A DNA stretch of 64,000 nt from JAXMBX01 sp046349635 (GCA_046349635.1 JAXMBX010000017.1:1-64000); one strand, 5' to 3'; positions 8,340 to 18,899 are shown, numbered from the stretch's first letter. Program-made: numbers and translations. Notes: generated by a model not told the origin, from the sequence alone.

Positions 8340-11300
8340 TCACTTCCGCTGCACGTGGGGCATGGTGGTTTTGCCGTCGTAGCGGTAGGGTTTGCCTGCC
8401 TTGTAGAGCGCAAGCTGGTTATTCCAGTCGTCGATATTGGGAGACTCCTTGACCACCGCCTCTTGCAGTTCAACTGCTTTTTTGAAGTCTCCGAGTTCCG
8501 CGTGAGCGGCGGCGAGCACCCATTTGTGCCACGACGTCATACCCCCAAAGAGTGCCGCGCTCTGCTCCGTCAGCTTGATGGCCTCTTTGCCGTCGCGGAC
8601 CTTGTCGTCACTGCACGCCGCCAGGATCGTCGCCAGATGGAGGGGGGCATACTCGGAGTCGGGGTTCAGCTTGAGCGCTTCCCGGTAATCCTCCGCGGCT
8701 TCTTTGAAGTTTCCCTGGACCTGGCGCAATCTGCCCCGCGACAGGTAGCCATACACAAACTGCGGCGTCCTGTTGATTGCTTCGTCGATATTTTTTTCCG
8801 CCAGATCGAATTTCTTGTTTTTGCGTGCATAATAGCCGCGCTGGATCAGCTTAATTCTCGCCGCCCGACTATCCGGATGCACATTCAGCCGCGTCTCTCC
8901 GATCGTGATGCCTCGCGTCCGCAAAGCGAGGGTCGCCAGGAGGGTATAATCATCCCCTACGTTGAACCCTGTCGCAGCACATTTCAGATATTCCTCGGCC
9001 AACTTGTGTTCCCCGTGCGTTTCGAGGAGTTGCCCCGCGAGGTAATACCCGACCGGCACGAGATACTCATCCTGCTCGTCCATGATTTCTTCAAACGCAC
9101 GTTTGTTCCAAGGACTTTTCAGGCGTTCTTTAACAGATCTCTGAACGAGCCGAACCAACTGTGCCACATAGCTGTGCGGATCCACCTTGGCCTCTTTGTC
9201 CGCGAGGATTTGGAGCAGCAGCTTGTCTCGGACTTCCGGCTGTTTGATTCCGTCGGCGATTATCGCGGCCATCATCGCCTGGAAAGGATCTCTCTCGTCC
9301 CAGTTGATGGGGGCGGAGAGAATCCGCATGGTCTCCCGCAGATCGCCTTTTTCCACCAGCGGGATGATGCGGCTCATTCGCTCGCTCCTCCTGATGGGAG
9401 GATTTTCAAACGTCTTCCAGTCCTTCTCCGCCAAGGCGAAGGCTTGCTTCATGTTTCCCCTTTTTGTCCGGAGGCACCACTTGTACCACTCGTCGTGCAT
9501 ACTATCGTAACGCTCCGCCGCAAGCTGATAGTATTCCTCGGCCCGCTTCCAATCCTTCAGGCCTTCGGCAGCACGTGCGGCGCACATGAGCCCCCACGCG
9601 GAATAGGATTGTGCGGCTGCCTCCGCATACTTCCTCCCCTTTTTCCATTCCCCTTCCCGCATCAACAGTTTCGCGAGGCGGTCGCAGGCAGTTGCCTGTC
9701 CCAGATCGTCACTGGGGAGCCTTATCGCGGTCTCCAGCGTGCGTTCCGCCTTCTTGAGATCTCCTGTTTTTTCGTACTCGGCCGCCAGATCATTGTAGGC
9801 ATCGTGCGACGGGGATAATTTGATCGACTTCTCCAGGCAGCGGATCGCTTCGTCCGAGCGATCTTCAGACCGATACTTCCTTGCGAGCTCTTTCAACAGC
9901 ATTGCATTTTTCGCGAATTTCTTTTCCCATTCTTCAGCACTCTTGTCGTCGAACGTCTTCGACGTGTACATCATGTTCGCCACGACCCAGGGCTGATTGG
10001 GCATGACCTGCGGACTCAGCTCGATCACTTCCTTGACCCACTTTTCATACTTCGTCGCCTCCGCGCGCTCCAAATCCCACTGTACCCGGTCCCAGTGGTT
10101 GTCCACGTGCGTCCACAACAGCCCGAAATATTTTTTGTCACCGGCCGTACTCATAATCACCAGCGGCATACATTGGATTTCGTACATCGTTCCCGGGGTT
10201 GTCCGGCAGATCTCCAGCAGTCCCTCGATCTTCTTGTTAGGATCGGCATCTCCAAAAGAAAGCAGGAATTTTCCGAACCGGTGAGGTTCGACCAAGGGGA
10301 GCAGGCGTGCGATTGTTCTGTTACGATCGTCGACGGGCAAACAATAGGTATTCGTTTCGACACTCAGAACGTGCAGGGCCTGCAGGTAATTCGCCTCGTT
10401 CAAGATCTCTCCCAGCATGCGCCAGGAGGGCTCTATTCCCGCTTCCTTCGTCAGCTTTGCGGCGCATAATTTCCGGATGACACCCACGCGCGCTTTCTGT
10501 TCCTCTGCACTCGGTTCTTCGCCGCCGGATTCCAGTGCCCCACGTCCACGCGGCGATTTCTTCTTTGTGAGGCGTCCCGCCGCCAGTTCTCGTGCATCAG
10601 AGGGCAATCCCGGCATCTCATTCAAGCGGGCATATATCTGCACCCACGCCGTGTCGGTGATCCCTAACATCGATTTGTCCTGCACGCTCAGGCTGCTGAC
10701 CTCACCCATCTGCTGCCAGACTTGCAAGCAAGAGGGATTCGCTCTCAACATTTCTCCCATGGCGCCCAGCGCGATGTCTTCATCCCGATTCGGATCCAAG
10801 ACGCGCATCCGTAGATACAGGGCCAGTTCCTTGAACTCTCCGTTAACTCCTTTCAGATCCTGAGGGCGGTATTCACAAAACGCAGCAATCAGTGGGACCC
10901 AGGCGGCCCCATCGTTTGATTTCGATTCTCCGATCGCTTTCAGATCAGCCAGTGCCAGACCGTGGTTTCCTGCCAGTGCCCAGGCATAGGCGCGATGCGC
11001 CAAGGTCACCGGGGTCTTGCCGTACTTCGCGATCATACGGTGTGCATACAGAATTGCGCGGGCGCGTAATGCTTTCGACATCGGGCTCCAAAACGGCTCG
11101 GTCAGATCTCCAAGATTTGCATACGCACGGACGAGAGCCCCCAGGTTGTCAGCAGTCTCACCCTTCACTCGACGCTCGGAATGCAATTCTCGCAATCGTG
11201 CAAACTGGGATACGGCGTCCAGCCTCTCGCCACAGCCCTGCGGTCCTTTCCATTGCTCTCCCGTGGAGTGTGACTTCTGATAGCCCACCTCCTGCAAGCC

Positions 11301-11876
11301 TTTTACCAACTCACCCCGCGATAACGCCTCGGTCTTTTCGGCCAGCATTTCCAGGGTGGGCTGCAATGCAGAAGGGTGTGGCGTCGATTTCCATTCGAAC
11401 TTTTTCCCTGCCGTATCCTCACGGAATATCTTCACGATGAAAGTCGCTCCACCGGGTTTCTTGAAATCCTCCTGTCCGAGGACGTCGACATGCAGGGGAA
11501 ATCCGTCAGTGGCATCCGGACTCAATGCGACTTCGTCCAGGGCCACGTCAAGTGTGTCCGTTCCAAGTTCATCCCGGGCCGCTATCAGGACGGCCTGTCG
11601 GAAGAATTCTCGTGCGAGTGAGCCGCAACGGGCCCGGCGCAACGACTTGACCACCGTGAAGTCATCGACTGCGAGGACCAACGTTTCTTTCGGGACATCC
11701 TTGTAGCCCTCGCGCTTCGGGAAGGTAGTCGCTGTCGGTTTTTGCGGCCCTTCCGCCGCCTCAATCAGCATTTCCCCGATCAACATCAAGAAGAGTCCCT
11801 GGGCTACGATCTTCCACACAGATCGATTTTGGGGAGCTGTCACGGTGGGGGATAACTTCAGCGTAAGCGCAACCAT
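8340..11876 (-). CDS. Giant TPR protein, paralogue 1
   Basis: A 1178-residue protein of no assigned function. A single hydrophobic segment near the N-terminus (VWKIVAQGLFLMLIGEMLIEA, about residues 20-40) suggests membrane anchoring or secretion. A conserved block follows at about 65-185 (LRRARCGSLAREFFRQAVL, then a region with IVKIFREDTAGKKFEW) that I cannot assign to a named family. Alpha-helical TPR-like repeats occupy most of the rest, clearest at the C-terminus (YLSRGRLRQVQGNFKEAAED, LHLATILAACSDDKVRDGKE, WVLAAAHAELGDFKKAVELQ). The last residues, GKPYRYDGKTTMPHVQRK, are identical in the adjacent paralogue. The gene is intact. TPR arrays mediate protein-protein contacts; any further role is unknown. 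The gap to paralogue 2 is 60 bases, so the two are probably co-transcribed. Confidence 0.85.
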   Translation of the reverse strand: MVALTLKLSPTVTAPQNRSVWKIVAQGLFLMLIGEMLIEAAEGPQKPTATTFPKREGYKDVPKETLVLAVDDFTVVKSLRRARCGSLAREFFRQAVLIAARDELGTDTLDVALDEVALSPDATDGFPLHVDVLGQEDFKKPGGATFIVKIFREDTAGKKFEWKSTPHPSALQPTLEMLAEKTEALSRGELVKGLQEVGYQKSHSTGEQWKGPQGCGERLDAVSQFARLRELHSERRVKGETADNLGALVRAYANLGDLTEPFWSPMSKALRARAILYAHRMIAKYGKTPVTLAHRAYAWALAGNHGLALADLKAIGESKSNDGAAWVPLIAAFCEYRPQDLKGVNGEFKELALYLRMRVLDPNRDEDIALGAMGEMLRANPSCLQVWQQMGEVSSLSVQDKSMLGITDTAWVQIYARLNEMPGLPSDARELAAGRLTKKKSPRGRGALESGGEEPSAEEQKARVGVIRKLCAAKLTKEAGIEPSWRMLGEILNEANYLQALHVLSVETNTYCLPVDDRNRTIARLLPLVEPHRFGKFLLSFGDADPNKKIEGLLEICRTTPGTMYEIQCMPLVIMSTAGDKKYFGLLWTHVDNHWDRVQWDLERAEATKYEKWVKEVIELSPQVMPNQPWVVANMMYTSKTFDDKSAEEWEKKFAKNAMLLKELARKYRSEDRSDEAIRCLEKSIKLSPSHDAYNDLAAEYEKTGDLKKAERTLETAIRLPSDDLGQATACDRLAKLLMREGEWKKGRKYAEAAAQSYSAWGLMCAARAAEGLKDWKRAEEYYQLAAERYDSMHDEWYKWCLRTKRGNMKQAFALAEKDWKTFENPPIRRSERMSRIIPLVEKGDLRETMRILSAPINWDERDPFQAMMAAIIADGIKQPEVRDKLLLQILADKEAKVDPHSYVAQLVRLVQRSVKERLKSPWNKRAFEEIMDEQDEYLVPVGYYLAGQLLETHGEHKLAEEYLKCAATGFNVGDDYTLLATLALRTRGITIGETRLNVHPDSRAARIKLIQRGYYARKNKKFDLAEKNIDEAINRTPQFVYGYLSRGRLRQVQGNFKEAAEDYREALKLNPDSEYAPLHLATILAACSDDKVRDGKEAIKLTEQSAALFGGMTSWHKWVLAAAHAELGDFKKAVELQEAVVKESPNIDDWNNQLALYKAGKPYRYDGKTTMPHVQRK

Positions 11877-11936
11877 AGGAATGTCTCAAGGGAGGAAAAG
11901 ATTAAAAGAATAAAGAGCAGACATGGTCGGTGACAT

Positions 11937-14900
11937 TCACTTCCGCTGCACGTGAGGCATGGTGGTTTTGCCGTCGTAGCGGTAGGGTTTGCCGTCCTTG
12001 TACAACGCCAGTTGATTTTTCATCGCCTCATTGTCCGGCAGTGCTTTCACCACTTCTTCCTGTACTTCGATTGCTTTCTTGAAATCGCCGCTTTCGGCGT
12101 ATGCCGCCGCCAGCAGCCACTTTTGCCACAGGGTGGGTCCGCACAATTCCGCGGCCCGTTCCGCGAGCTTGATCGCTTCCTTGCCGTCGCGGACTTTGTC
12201 ATCGCTGCAGGCGGCCAGGAGCGTGCCGAGGTGCAGACAGGCGCTCTCTGATTCCGGGTTCAACTTCAGGACTTCCCGGTAATCGTCGGCCGCCTCCTTG
12301 AATTTGCCTTCCCCCTGCCGCAGCCAGGCGCGGGCGAGGTGTCCATACGCAAACTGCGGCAGGATTTTGAGCCCCTCATTGATCGACTTTTCGGCAACGT
12401 CAAACTTGCCGCTCTTCCAGATATATGAACCTTTCTGGACCAGTCGGACCGCCTCGACCCGATCGTCCGGGCGATTGTTCAGCCTCGTTTCCCGATCTTG
12501 ATGCCGCGTTTCCGCAGCGGCAGGGTCGCCAGCAAGCAGTAATCATCCTCGACGTCAAAGCTCGTGGCGGCGGCCATGAGATACTCTTTGGACAGCTCAT
12601 GCTCGGCATTCGACTCCAGGAATTCTCCCGCCGCATAATACCCGAACACGATTCCCCGGCCTTTCTGCTCATCGATGAATTCCTCGAGGCAACCTTGTTC
12701 CACCGGAATTGCTTCAGGTCTTTCAGCGCCCGCCGAAACAACCTGACGAGCTGCGGCATGTAGGTGTGGGGAGACTGGTCTTCCATCGCGTCCTGGAACA
12801 TCCTGTCGCGGAAATCCGGCAGCTTCATCCGCTCCGCGATGAGTCCGCACAGGATTCTCTGGTTCATGTCCCGCTGGTCATGGTAGGCCTCCGCGGACAG
12901 AATCCGCATCGCCTCGCGGTGTCCCCGGCTTCCATCAGGGGCATGATCAGGCTCATCCGCTCGTACCACCTTAACGGCGGATTGGGGTAGCTCTTCCATT
13001 GTTTCTCGGCCAACTCCCGAGCCTGTTTCAAGTCTCCCCGTCCGGTCCGGAGGCACCATTCGTACCACTCATCGCGCGGTGTCGTAGCGGCTTCCGCGGG
13101 CTGCGGTAATAATCTTCGGCGGTCTTCCAGTCTTTCATCCCTTCCGCGGCGCGGGCCGCCGTCGTCAATGAACTCCCGGAATAGGACCCTGCCGCTTCTT
13201 CCGCGGCTCCCGCCCTTCTTCCCACTGCCCCTTGCGCATCAGCAGGTAGGCCAGGCGTTCGGATGCCCGGCTTTGTTCGAGACCTTGCCCCGGTAGTTTT
13301 GTCTCCGCTTCCAGCACGACCTGGCTGGCATCGAGATCCCCCAGGTTGTAGTACTCCGTCGCCAACTCCCAATATGCGCTGTGCGTGGGGGAGAGGTTGA
13401 TCGACTTCTCGAGCAGCGGATCGCATCCTCCGGCCGGCCCAGCGCTGGTACTTCCGCCCCAGTTCTTTCATCAGATAGGCATCCTCGCCATATTTCTTCT
13501 CCCAGTCCGCGGCGACTTTGTCATCGAGGACCGTCCAGCGTTGCAGCCTGTAGGCCAATGACCCCGGCTGGTTCGGCGCCACGTCGATCATCAGTTTCGA
13601 CGCCTCTTCCGCCCACTCCCTGAACTGCGTCCCGTCCACGCGCCACAAATCCCCCTGCAGACGTTCCCAGTGATTGTCGATATGGCTGCAGAGCGGGACG
13701 TAATAGTTGTAGTCTGCCAGCGACGCCACATTCGCCACGGGGAGGCACTGGATCTCATACGCCTCTCCGGGCTGGTTGCGATAGATCTCCAGCAGCCCCG
13801 CGGCTGCCGTTTTGTTGTCCCCGTTGCCAAAACTCAGCAGGAATTTTTTGAAGCGGTGTTCCGCCACCTGCGGCATGATCTGCTTCACAACCTCGGGCAT
13901 GTCCTCCGCAGAAATACCCAGCTTGAACTTCAGCGAATACAACACCCGCCAGGCCTGGACGAAATTCGCATCGTTGAGCATCTCTCCCAAGACCCGCCAG
14001 GAAGGCTCCGCGCCTGCTTCATCCGTGACCTGGGTGTTACACAGCTCCTGAATGAGGGCCACGCGGGTTGCGTGTTCCTGGCCGTCTCCGCGCCTGCGCA
14101 CTCTGACCTCCCCATCTTCATCTTCGTCCGGCTTCTCTTTTTTGTCTTCTCGCGATGCCGCAATCTTCAGTGCGGCGGCGGGCAGCCCGGGGAGATCCTT
14201 CAACCGGGCGTAGAGGGGAAGCCAGGACTCGTCGGCGACTCCCTCCGTGGATTGTCGGCACGGTCCCAGGCTTTCCGTTTCGCACATCCGCTCCACGGCC
14301 CGCCAGCAGATCGGATTGACTTTCAGCATCTCGTCAATCGCCTCCATCGCCCGGTCGGTATCCCGGATCGGATCCAGCACGCGCATCCGCAGGAACAAGG
14401 CCAACTGCTCGTTTTCTCCGGCGTATCCCCCCAGGATTTGCGGCCGGTATTCGCAAAAAGCCACAATCAGCGGGAACCAGTCGGGCAGGTCCTTTACCTT
14501 CGCCTCCTCCACGGCCTTCAGGTCCACCAACGCCAACCCGTGGTTCCCTGCCAGTGCCCAGGCATAGGCGCGGTGTGCCAGCGTGACGGGGGTCTTTCCA
14601 TACCTGGCGATCATGCGGTTGGCATACAGGATGGCCCGCGCCCGGAGCGCCTTCGACATCGGTGTCCAGTGCGGCTCCGTCAGTTCCCCCAGATTGGCGT
14701 AGACCCGGATCAGCGCTCCCAGGTTCTCCGCGGTCTCGCCTTTCAGCCTCCGTTCTGAATGCAACTGCCGCAGCCGTGCGTACTGGGATAGCAGATCCAT
14801 CCGCTTCTCGCACCCCGCCGGGGCGCTCACCGGTTCGCCAGTTGATTTCGCTTTCTGGTAGCCCCCGTCTTTGAGTCCATTTATCAAGTCACCACGCGAT

Positions 14901-15763
14901 AGCGCCTCCGCCTTCTCGGCCAGCATCTCCGGTGTCGGCAGAAGCGCGATCGATTGCGGCGATGATGTCCATTCGAATTTGTTCCCCGTCGCATCTTCCC
15001 GGAACATCTTTACTATGAACCGTGCCTGCCCGAAGCTCTTGGGATCGGGTTCCGCGAGCACGTCGATCCGCAGCGGAAAACCTTGCGGCGAGTCGGTCAG
15101 CAATGTCACCTCACTCAGCGCGGCATCGACCGTCTCCGCTCCCAATTCGTCCCGGGCCGCGATCAAGACCGCCTGCCGGAAGAACTCCCGTGCCAGTGAC
15201 CCGCACCGGACCCGGCGCAGCGAGCCTTTCACTTTCAGGTCATCCATCGCGAGAACCACCGCCTGCTCGGGGGCCTGTTTGAAGCCGACCGGTTTGGGAG
15301 GGGGTTCCGGTTTCGCCTCCGGCAGGACGACCGGTGGAGCCGTGGTCTTGGCGATCTGCTCACCTCCATAGGCCCCCTCGACGCCGATCACGTTGTCCTT
15401 GTCGTCGACGGTCGCCACCAGCCGGAACTGCGTCACGAGACTCGGCCAGCGATACACGACTTTCCGCCGTCTCGATGCTTTCGCAGCACTTCCCCCCTGC
15501 ACGTCGTCGCGAATCGCAAATCCGCTCAGATGTTTTCCGATCTCGTTCAGCGGCACTCCCACCGGCTTGCCGGGCTGGCGCGATTTATCGATCGCGGCGT
15601 CCAGATTGGAGAGACTCGTCTGATACTGGTAGAGCGCGCCCCCCTCCAGCAGTACTCCGCCCACCAACACTAACAGCACTCCCCATCCAACGATCTTTTT
15701 CCACGCGGATCGTTTGCGGGGAGCGGGAGCAGCGGCAGGATTTTCGGGCGCAGGGGTAGACAT
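11937..15763 (-). CDS. Giant TPR protein, paralogue 2, with seven frameshifts in its C-terminal third
   Basis: Tandem paralogue of the preceding gene. The N-terminus is Ala/Pro-rich (MSTPAPENPAAAPAPRKRSA) with a transmembrane helix at about 25-45. A ~100-residue region absent from paralogue 1 then includes YRWPSLVTQFRLVATVDDKD. The shared block follows (LRRVRCGSLAREFFRQAVL; IVKMFREDATGNKFEW) and then TPR-like repeats. The frame is intact from 15763 to about 13440. Beyond that the paralogue-like sequence hops frame at about 13439, 13415, 13208, 13100, 12924, 12693 and 12490. Each hop fits one missing base, usually in a short homopolymer. After all seven repairs the protein runs without a stop to the same PYRYDGKTTMPHVQRK ending, at about 1277 residues. 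Conservation after each shift argues against long-term decay; sequencing error or very recent damage is more likely. Confidence 0.8.
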
Positions 15764-15809
15764 AGAGATACCTCAGGGAGGTTGCGGAGAGTGAAGAGTG
15801 AGAGAGCGA

Positions 15810-15995
15810 GAACGCACAGCGTTTTAGTGTCGCGTCAAAATCAAACTTTTTTGCCGAGATTATCGCCGCGTCAGACGCTACACATAAAATTGATGCGATC
15901 TAGAACGCATGGCGTTTTAGTGTCGCGTCAAAATCGATGATTGTTTCAAGGCTTTTCACCGCGACAGACGCGACAGATAAACTCAACGCGCTCCA
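15810..15995. repeat. Tandem ~93-bp repeat, two copies, with internal inverted repeats
   Basis: Copy 1 starts at 15810 and copy 2 at 15903. Both begin GAACGCA, share GCGTTTTAGTGTCGCGTC followed by AAAATC, diverge in the middle and converge again (CCGCG-CAGACGC-ACA-ATAAA). Within each copy GTGTCGCGTC can pair with a downstream GACGC-ACA, making a long hairpin. It lies in the 411-base gap between the TPR pair and the lptB-like gene. It may be regulatory DNA of the TPR operon, which reads away from it, or a mobile-type repeat. Confidence 0.7.
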
Positions 15996-16174
15996 ATGAT
16001 GAGCAGAACGCTCATCGCGGGAACACTCTTATTCTAATGCCGGATCAGGACGCTTTCAGCGCTATTGAGAGGGAAATCATTAAGGTCTCGATCCCGTGGG
16101 AGAGAACCTTAAGAATCCGAGACGCTCCGAAACGGAGGAGGACGGGTCGCCGAACTTCTTAAAGTCGGGCCGGT

Positions 16175-17002
16175 TCAGGCGGCCCGGCGGCGGAAATTCC
16201 GGCTCTCTTCCGCTTCGTCATCATCCGCATCGTAACCGCGTCCGGGGTTGCGCATGTCCTCGCTGCTGCTGATGATCGATTCCTTGTCGAACCGCTTGCC
16301 GAAGTAGAACTCCTGGGCCTGGCGGTCATTCAACACGGTCCGCGCGTCCCCTTCGACCAGCACCCGTCCGCCGCAGATGATGTAGTTCCGGTCGGTGATC
16401 GCGAGCGTTTCCCGTTCGCGGTGGTCGGTCAGCAGAATCGCGATCCCACTGTCCCGTAGTTGAAAGATGATGTCCTGAATGGAGTGGATGGTCACCGGAT
16501 CGATCCCGGTGAAGGGTTCGTCGAGCAGGATCAACGTCGGCTCGCTCGCCAGACAGCGGGCGATTTCAAGCCGGCGTTTTTCACCGCCGGACAGAGTGGT
16601 CGCGATCTGATGTTTCTTGGAGGTCAGGCCGAATTGGTCGAGCAATTCCCCGGTGATGGTGATCCGTTCTTTGCGTTTGACGTGCAGCATTTCCAGGATG
16701 GCGAGGATGTTTTCTTCGACCGTCAGCTTGGTGAAGATGCTGGTCTCCTGGGCGAGGTAGCCCATGCCGTGCTGCGCGCGGCGATACATGGGCCAACTGG
16801 TGACTTCCATGTCGTTGAGGTAGACGGCGCCTGCGGTGGGTGAGACCATGCCGCAGGACATGCGGAACGAGGTGGTCTTTCCGGCTCCGTTGGGGCCGAG
16901 CAGGCCGACGATTTCGCCGCGTTCGACGGTGAAGCTGACGCCGTCCACGACGCGGCGCGAACCGTAGTTCTTCACGAGTCCCCGACATTCCAGATGTGGC
17001 AT
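16175..17002 (-). CDS. lptB: LPS export ABC transporter ATP-binding protein
   Basis: Cytoplasmic ATPase of the Lpt machine that extracts LPS from the inner membrane and drives it to the outer membrane. The 275 residues show Walker A GPNGAGKT (~36-43), Q-loop YLAQETSIF, the ABC signature LSGGEKRRLEIARC, Walker B LILLDEPFTGIDP and the H-loop region ILLTDHRERETL, close to the LptB version. The 30-residue tail after FYFGKRF is acidic then Arg-rich (RGYDADDDEAEESRNFRRR) and beyond the normal LptB end. LptF/G, LptC and LptA are not adjacent. The ATG at 17002 is the first in frame with the conserved opening MPHLECRGLVKNYG. Confidence 0.9.
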   Translation of the reverse strand: MPHLECRGLVKNYGSRRVVDGVSFTVERGEIVGLLGPNGAGKTTSFRMSCGMVSPTAGAVYLNDMEVTSWPMYRRAQHGMGYLAQETSIFTKLTVEENILAILEMLHVKRKERITITGELLDQFGLTSKKHQIATTLSGGEKRRLEIARCLASEPTLILLDEPFTGIDPVTIHSIQDIIFQLRDSGIAILLTDHRERETLAITDRNYIICGGRVLVEGDARTVLNDRQAQEFYFGKRFDKESIISSSEDMRNPGRGYDADDDEAEESRNFRRRAA

Positions 17003-17330
17003 CCCTGCGGTCCCCCCGGCTATGGCCCATGACCCGCAAAATCCATTGCGAGCCTTCGATTTTCGGGGACATCAAACCACGGTCGTCGCTCAGCGTCAAC
17101 AGCGCTTTCCCGTTCCCGAATTGGACTTCCAAACAAGTCCGAAATTTCAGCAGACCTCCCATTTTCACAGGAATGAGGTGAAACTCTCATTGCCAGAAAT
17201 CGGAAGATCCGATAATTAGCTTCTTAACTTTCCGACCAACGCCATCAGGACGATGGCTGCGGACACTTCTCTCTGACATTCCGATGGGACAGCCGTGTCC
17301 CGGATCGTCGCCGAACACAGGTAGGACGCC
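17003..17330. other. Divergent intergenic region
   Basis: This 328-base region separates lptB (minus) from the WecA-like gene (plus) and should hold both promoters. I see no supported gene or strong hairpin. An AT-rich patch lies at about 17180-17230. Confidence 0.5.
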
Positions 17331-18899
17331 GTGTTTTACGATCTCATCTATAGCCTTCCCGCGTTGATCATTGCCGCAGTTTCCCAATGCTGGCTGTTCA
17401 CGGCGATTGCGATTCGCGTGGCACCGCGGTTGGGGATTGTGGATCAACCCGATAACCGCCGCAAGGTACATCGCGTTCCGACTCCGCTGATGGGTGGAGT
17501 CGCGATCTTCCTGTCGTTTGCACTGTGTGCGCTGGAAGGCTGGTACGCCGGCTGCAGTTGGCTCACGGCCGACCGGAACACCACGCATATCAGTCTGACG
17601 CTGTTCATCTCGGCGGGACTGTATTGTGCCCTGGGGCTGTATGACGACCGCTATCACCTTCGCCCCCTGCACAAATTCCTGGGGCAGATCGTCGCGGCCA
17701 TTCCGTTCGCCGTCTGGGGACACAGCATCGACGTCGTGAGCGTGCTGGGGTGGAACATTGATCTCGGAATGTTCGGCATCCCGCTGACCATTTTCTGGCT
17801 GGTGGCCTGCACCAATCTCGTCAACCTGATGGATGGGCTGGACGGCCTCGCCGCGAGCCTGTCGTTTGTCGTTTCCGTCACGGTCGCCTTCCTGGCGATG
17901 CAGCAGGATCTCCCCGGGATCGCGGGGTTGAACCTGATCCTCGCGGGGGTGTTGTTCGGCTTTCTGCTGCACAACTGGGCACCCGCGAAGATTTTCATGG
18001 GTGACTCCGGGAGCCTGACGCTGGGCTTCCTGGTGGGTGCCTTTGCGATCGAATCCTCTTTCAAAACCGCGACGGGGCTGACTTTGGTTCCGCCGATCGT
18101 ATTGCTCAGCATTCCGATGTTCGACACGACCATGGCGATTGTCCGCCGCAAATTGAACGGGCGGGGAATCGGCGAAGCGGACCGGCAGCACTTTCATCAC
18201 TGCCTGCGGGACCGGGGTCTATCGACGCGTCAAAGCGTCCTCGCCATCGCAGGCCTGTGCGCCACGATGGGGGGAGCGGTCATTCTCGCCAAGATCATGA
18301 ACTTCGAGGTTCTCTCGCTGGGAATCTGTGGCGCGGTTCTATCGCTGCTGATTCTGGGGCGGGTCTTCGGGTTCTACGAAACCTCGCTCTTGTTTGAAAA
18401 CATGGCGACCGTCGCCGGGCTGGTCCGGAGCGGCACCCGCCTGATCCAGCAGAGCATCACCCTCACGCGGCTCCGGCTGGGAGTGGCCCAGCATCCGGAA
18501 AGCTCCTGGGATCTGCTGCTGCAACAAGTTCGCGAACTGCAGGGGCATACCCTGATTCTTTCCTGCCACGAATCCGACAGCGTGAATGAACCGACGCAAC
18601 TGAACTGGAATTCCGATCAACCCGTGGCGGAAGGCATCGATTGGGAACTGACCTGCCGGATGCCCCGGGAACGGAGTCACGTGGTCCAGATCGTCGCCAA
18701 GGGTCGCCATGCGGAGACGGGAGAGCATCTGCAACTCAGCAGCTTGTATCACCTGTTGCAGTTGTTCTGCCAGAACTGGCCGATTGAACCCAAGGGAGAC
18801 GGCACGATCCCCTTTGCGATTCCCGCTCCTCATTTCACACTGCCTCCGGTACACGCTCCGGAAGAAGACGTAGTGTCTTCCCGTCAGCGTGTCGCCTGA
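17331..18899 (+). CDS. Undecaprenyl-phosphate sugar-1-phosphate transferase (WecA/MraY family) with C-terminal extension
   Basis: Integral membrane enzyme that transfers a sugar-1-phosphate, probably GlcNAc-1-P, from a UDP-sugar to undecaprenyl phosphate, the first step of surface glycan synthesis. About ten hydrophobic helices are visible. Diagnostic motifs are DQPDNRRKVHRVPTPLMGG (~37-55), GLYDDR, NLVNLMDGLDGL (~162-173), the catalytic region KIFMGDSGSL and the HFHHCLRDRGLS loop (~286-297) typical of WecA/TagO rather than MraY. Translation probably starts at the GTG at 17331, preceded by TAGGA. After the last helix (~370) a soluble ~145-residue tail follows that ordinary WecA lacks; it has no recognised motif. 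It is convergent with pyruvate kinase, 25 bases away. Confidence 0.88.
   Translation: MFYDLIYSLPALIIAAVSQCWLFTAIAIRVAPRLGIVDQPDNRRKVHRVPTPLMGGVAIFLSFALCALEGWYAGCSWLTADRNTTHISLTLFISAGLYCALGLYDDRYHLRPLHKFLGQIVAAIPFAVWGHSIDVVSVLGWNIDLGMFGIPLTIFWLVACTNLVNLMDGLDGLAASLSFVVSVTVAFLAMQQDLPGIAGLNLILAGVLFGFLLHNWAPAKIFMGDSGSLTLGFLVGAFAIESSFKTATGLTLVPPIVLLSIPMFDTTMAIVRRKLNGRGIGEADRQHFHHCLRDRGLSTRQSVLAIAGLCATMGGAVILAKIMNFEVLSLGICGAVLSLLILGRVFGFYETSLLFENMATVAGLVRSGTRLIQQSITLTRLRLGVAQHPESSWDLLLQQVRELQGHTLILSCHESDSVNEPTQLNWNSDQPVAEGIDWELTCRMPRERSHVVQIVAKGRHAETGEHLQLSSLYHLLQLFCQNWPIEPKGDGTIPFAIPAPHFTLPPVHAPEEDVVSSRQRVA

Noticed and set aside
8286..9818. Plus-strand open frame of 510 codons
   Set aside because: Antisense to the intact TPR giant, whose paralogue confirms the coding strand.
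15810..15995. CRISPR-like array
   Set aside because: Only two ~93-bp units with variable centres, no regular ~30-bp repeats or cas genes.
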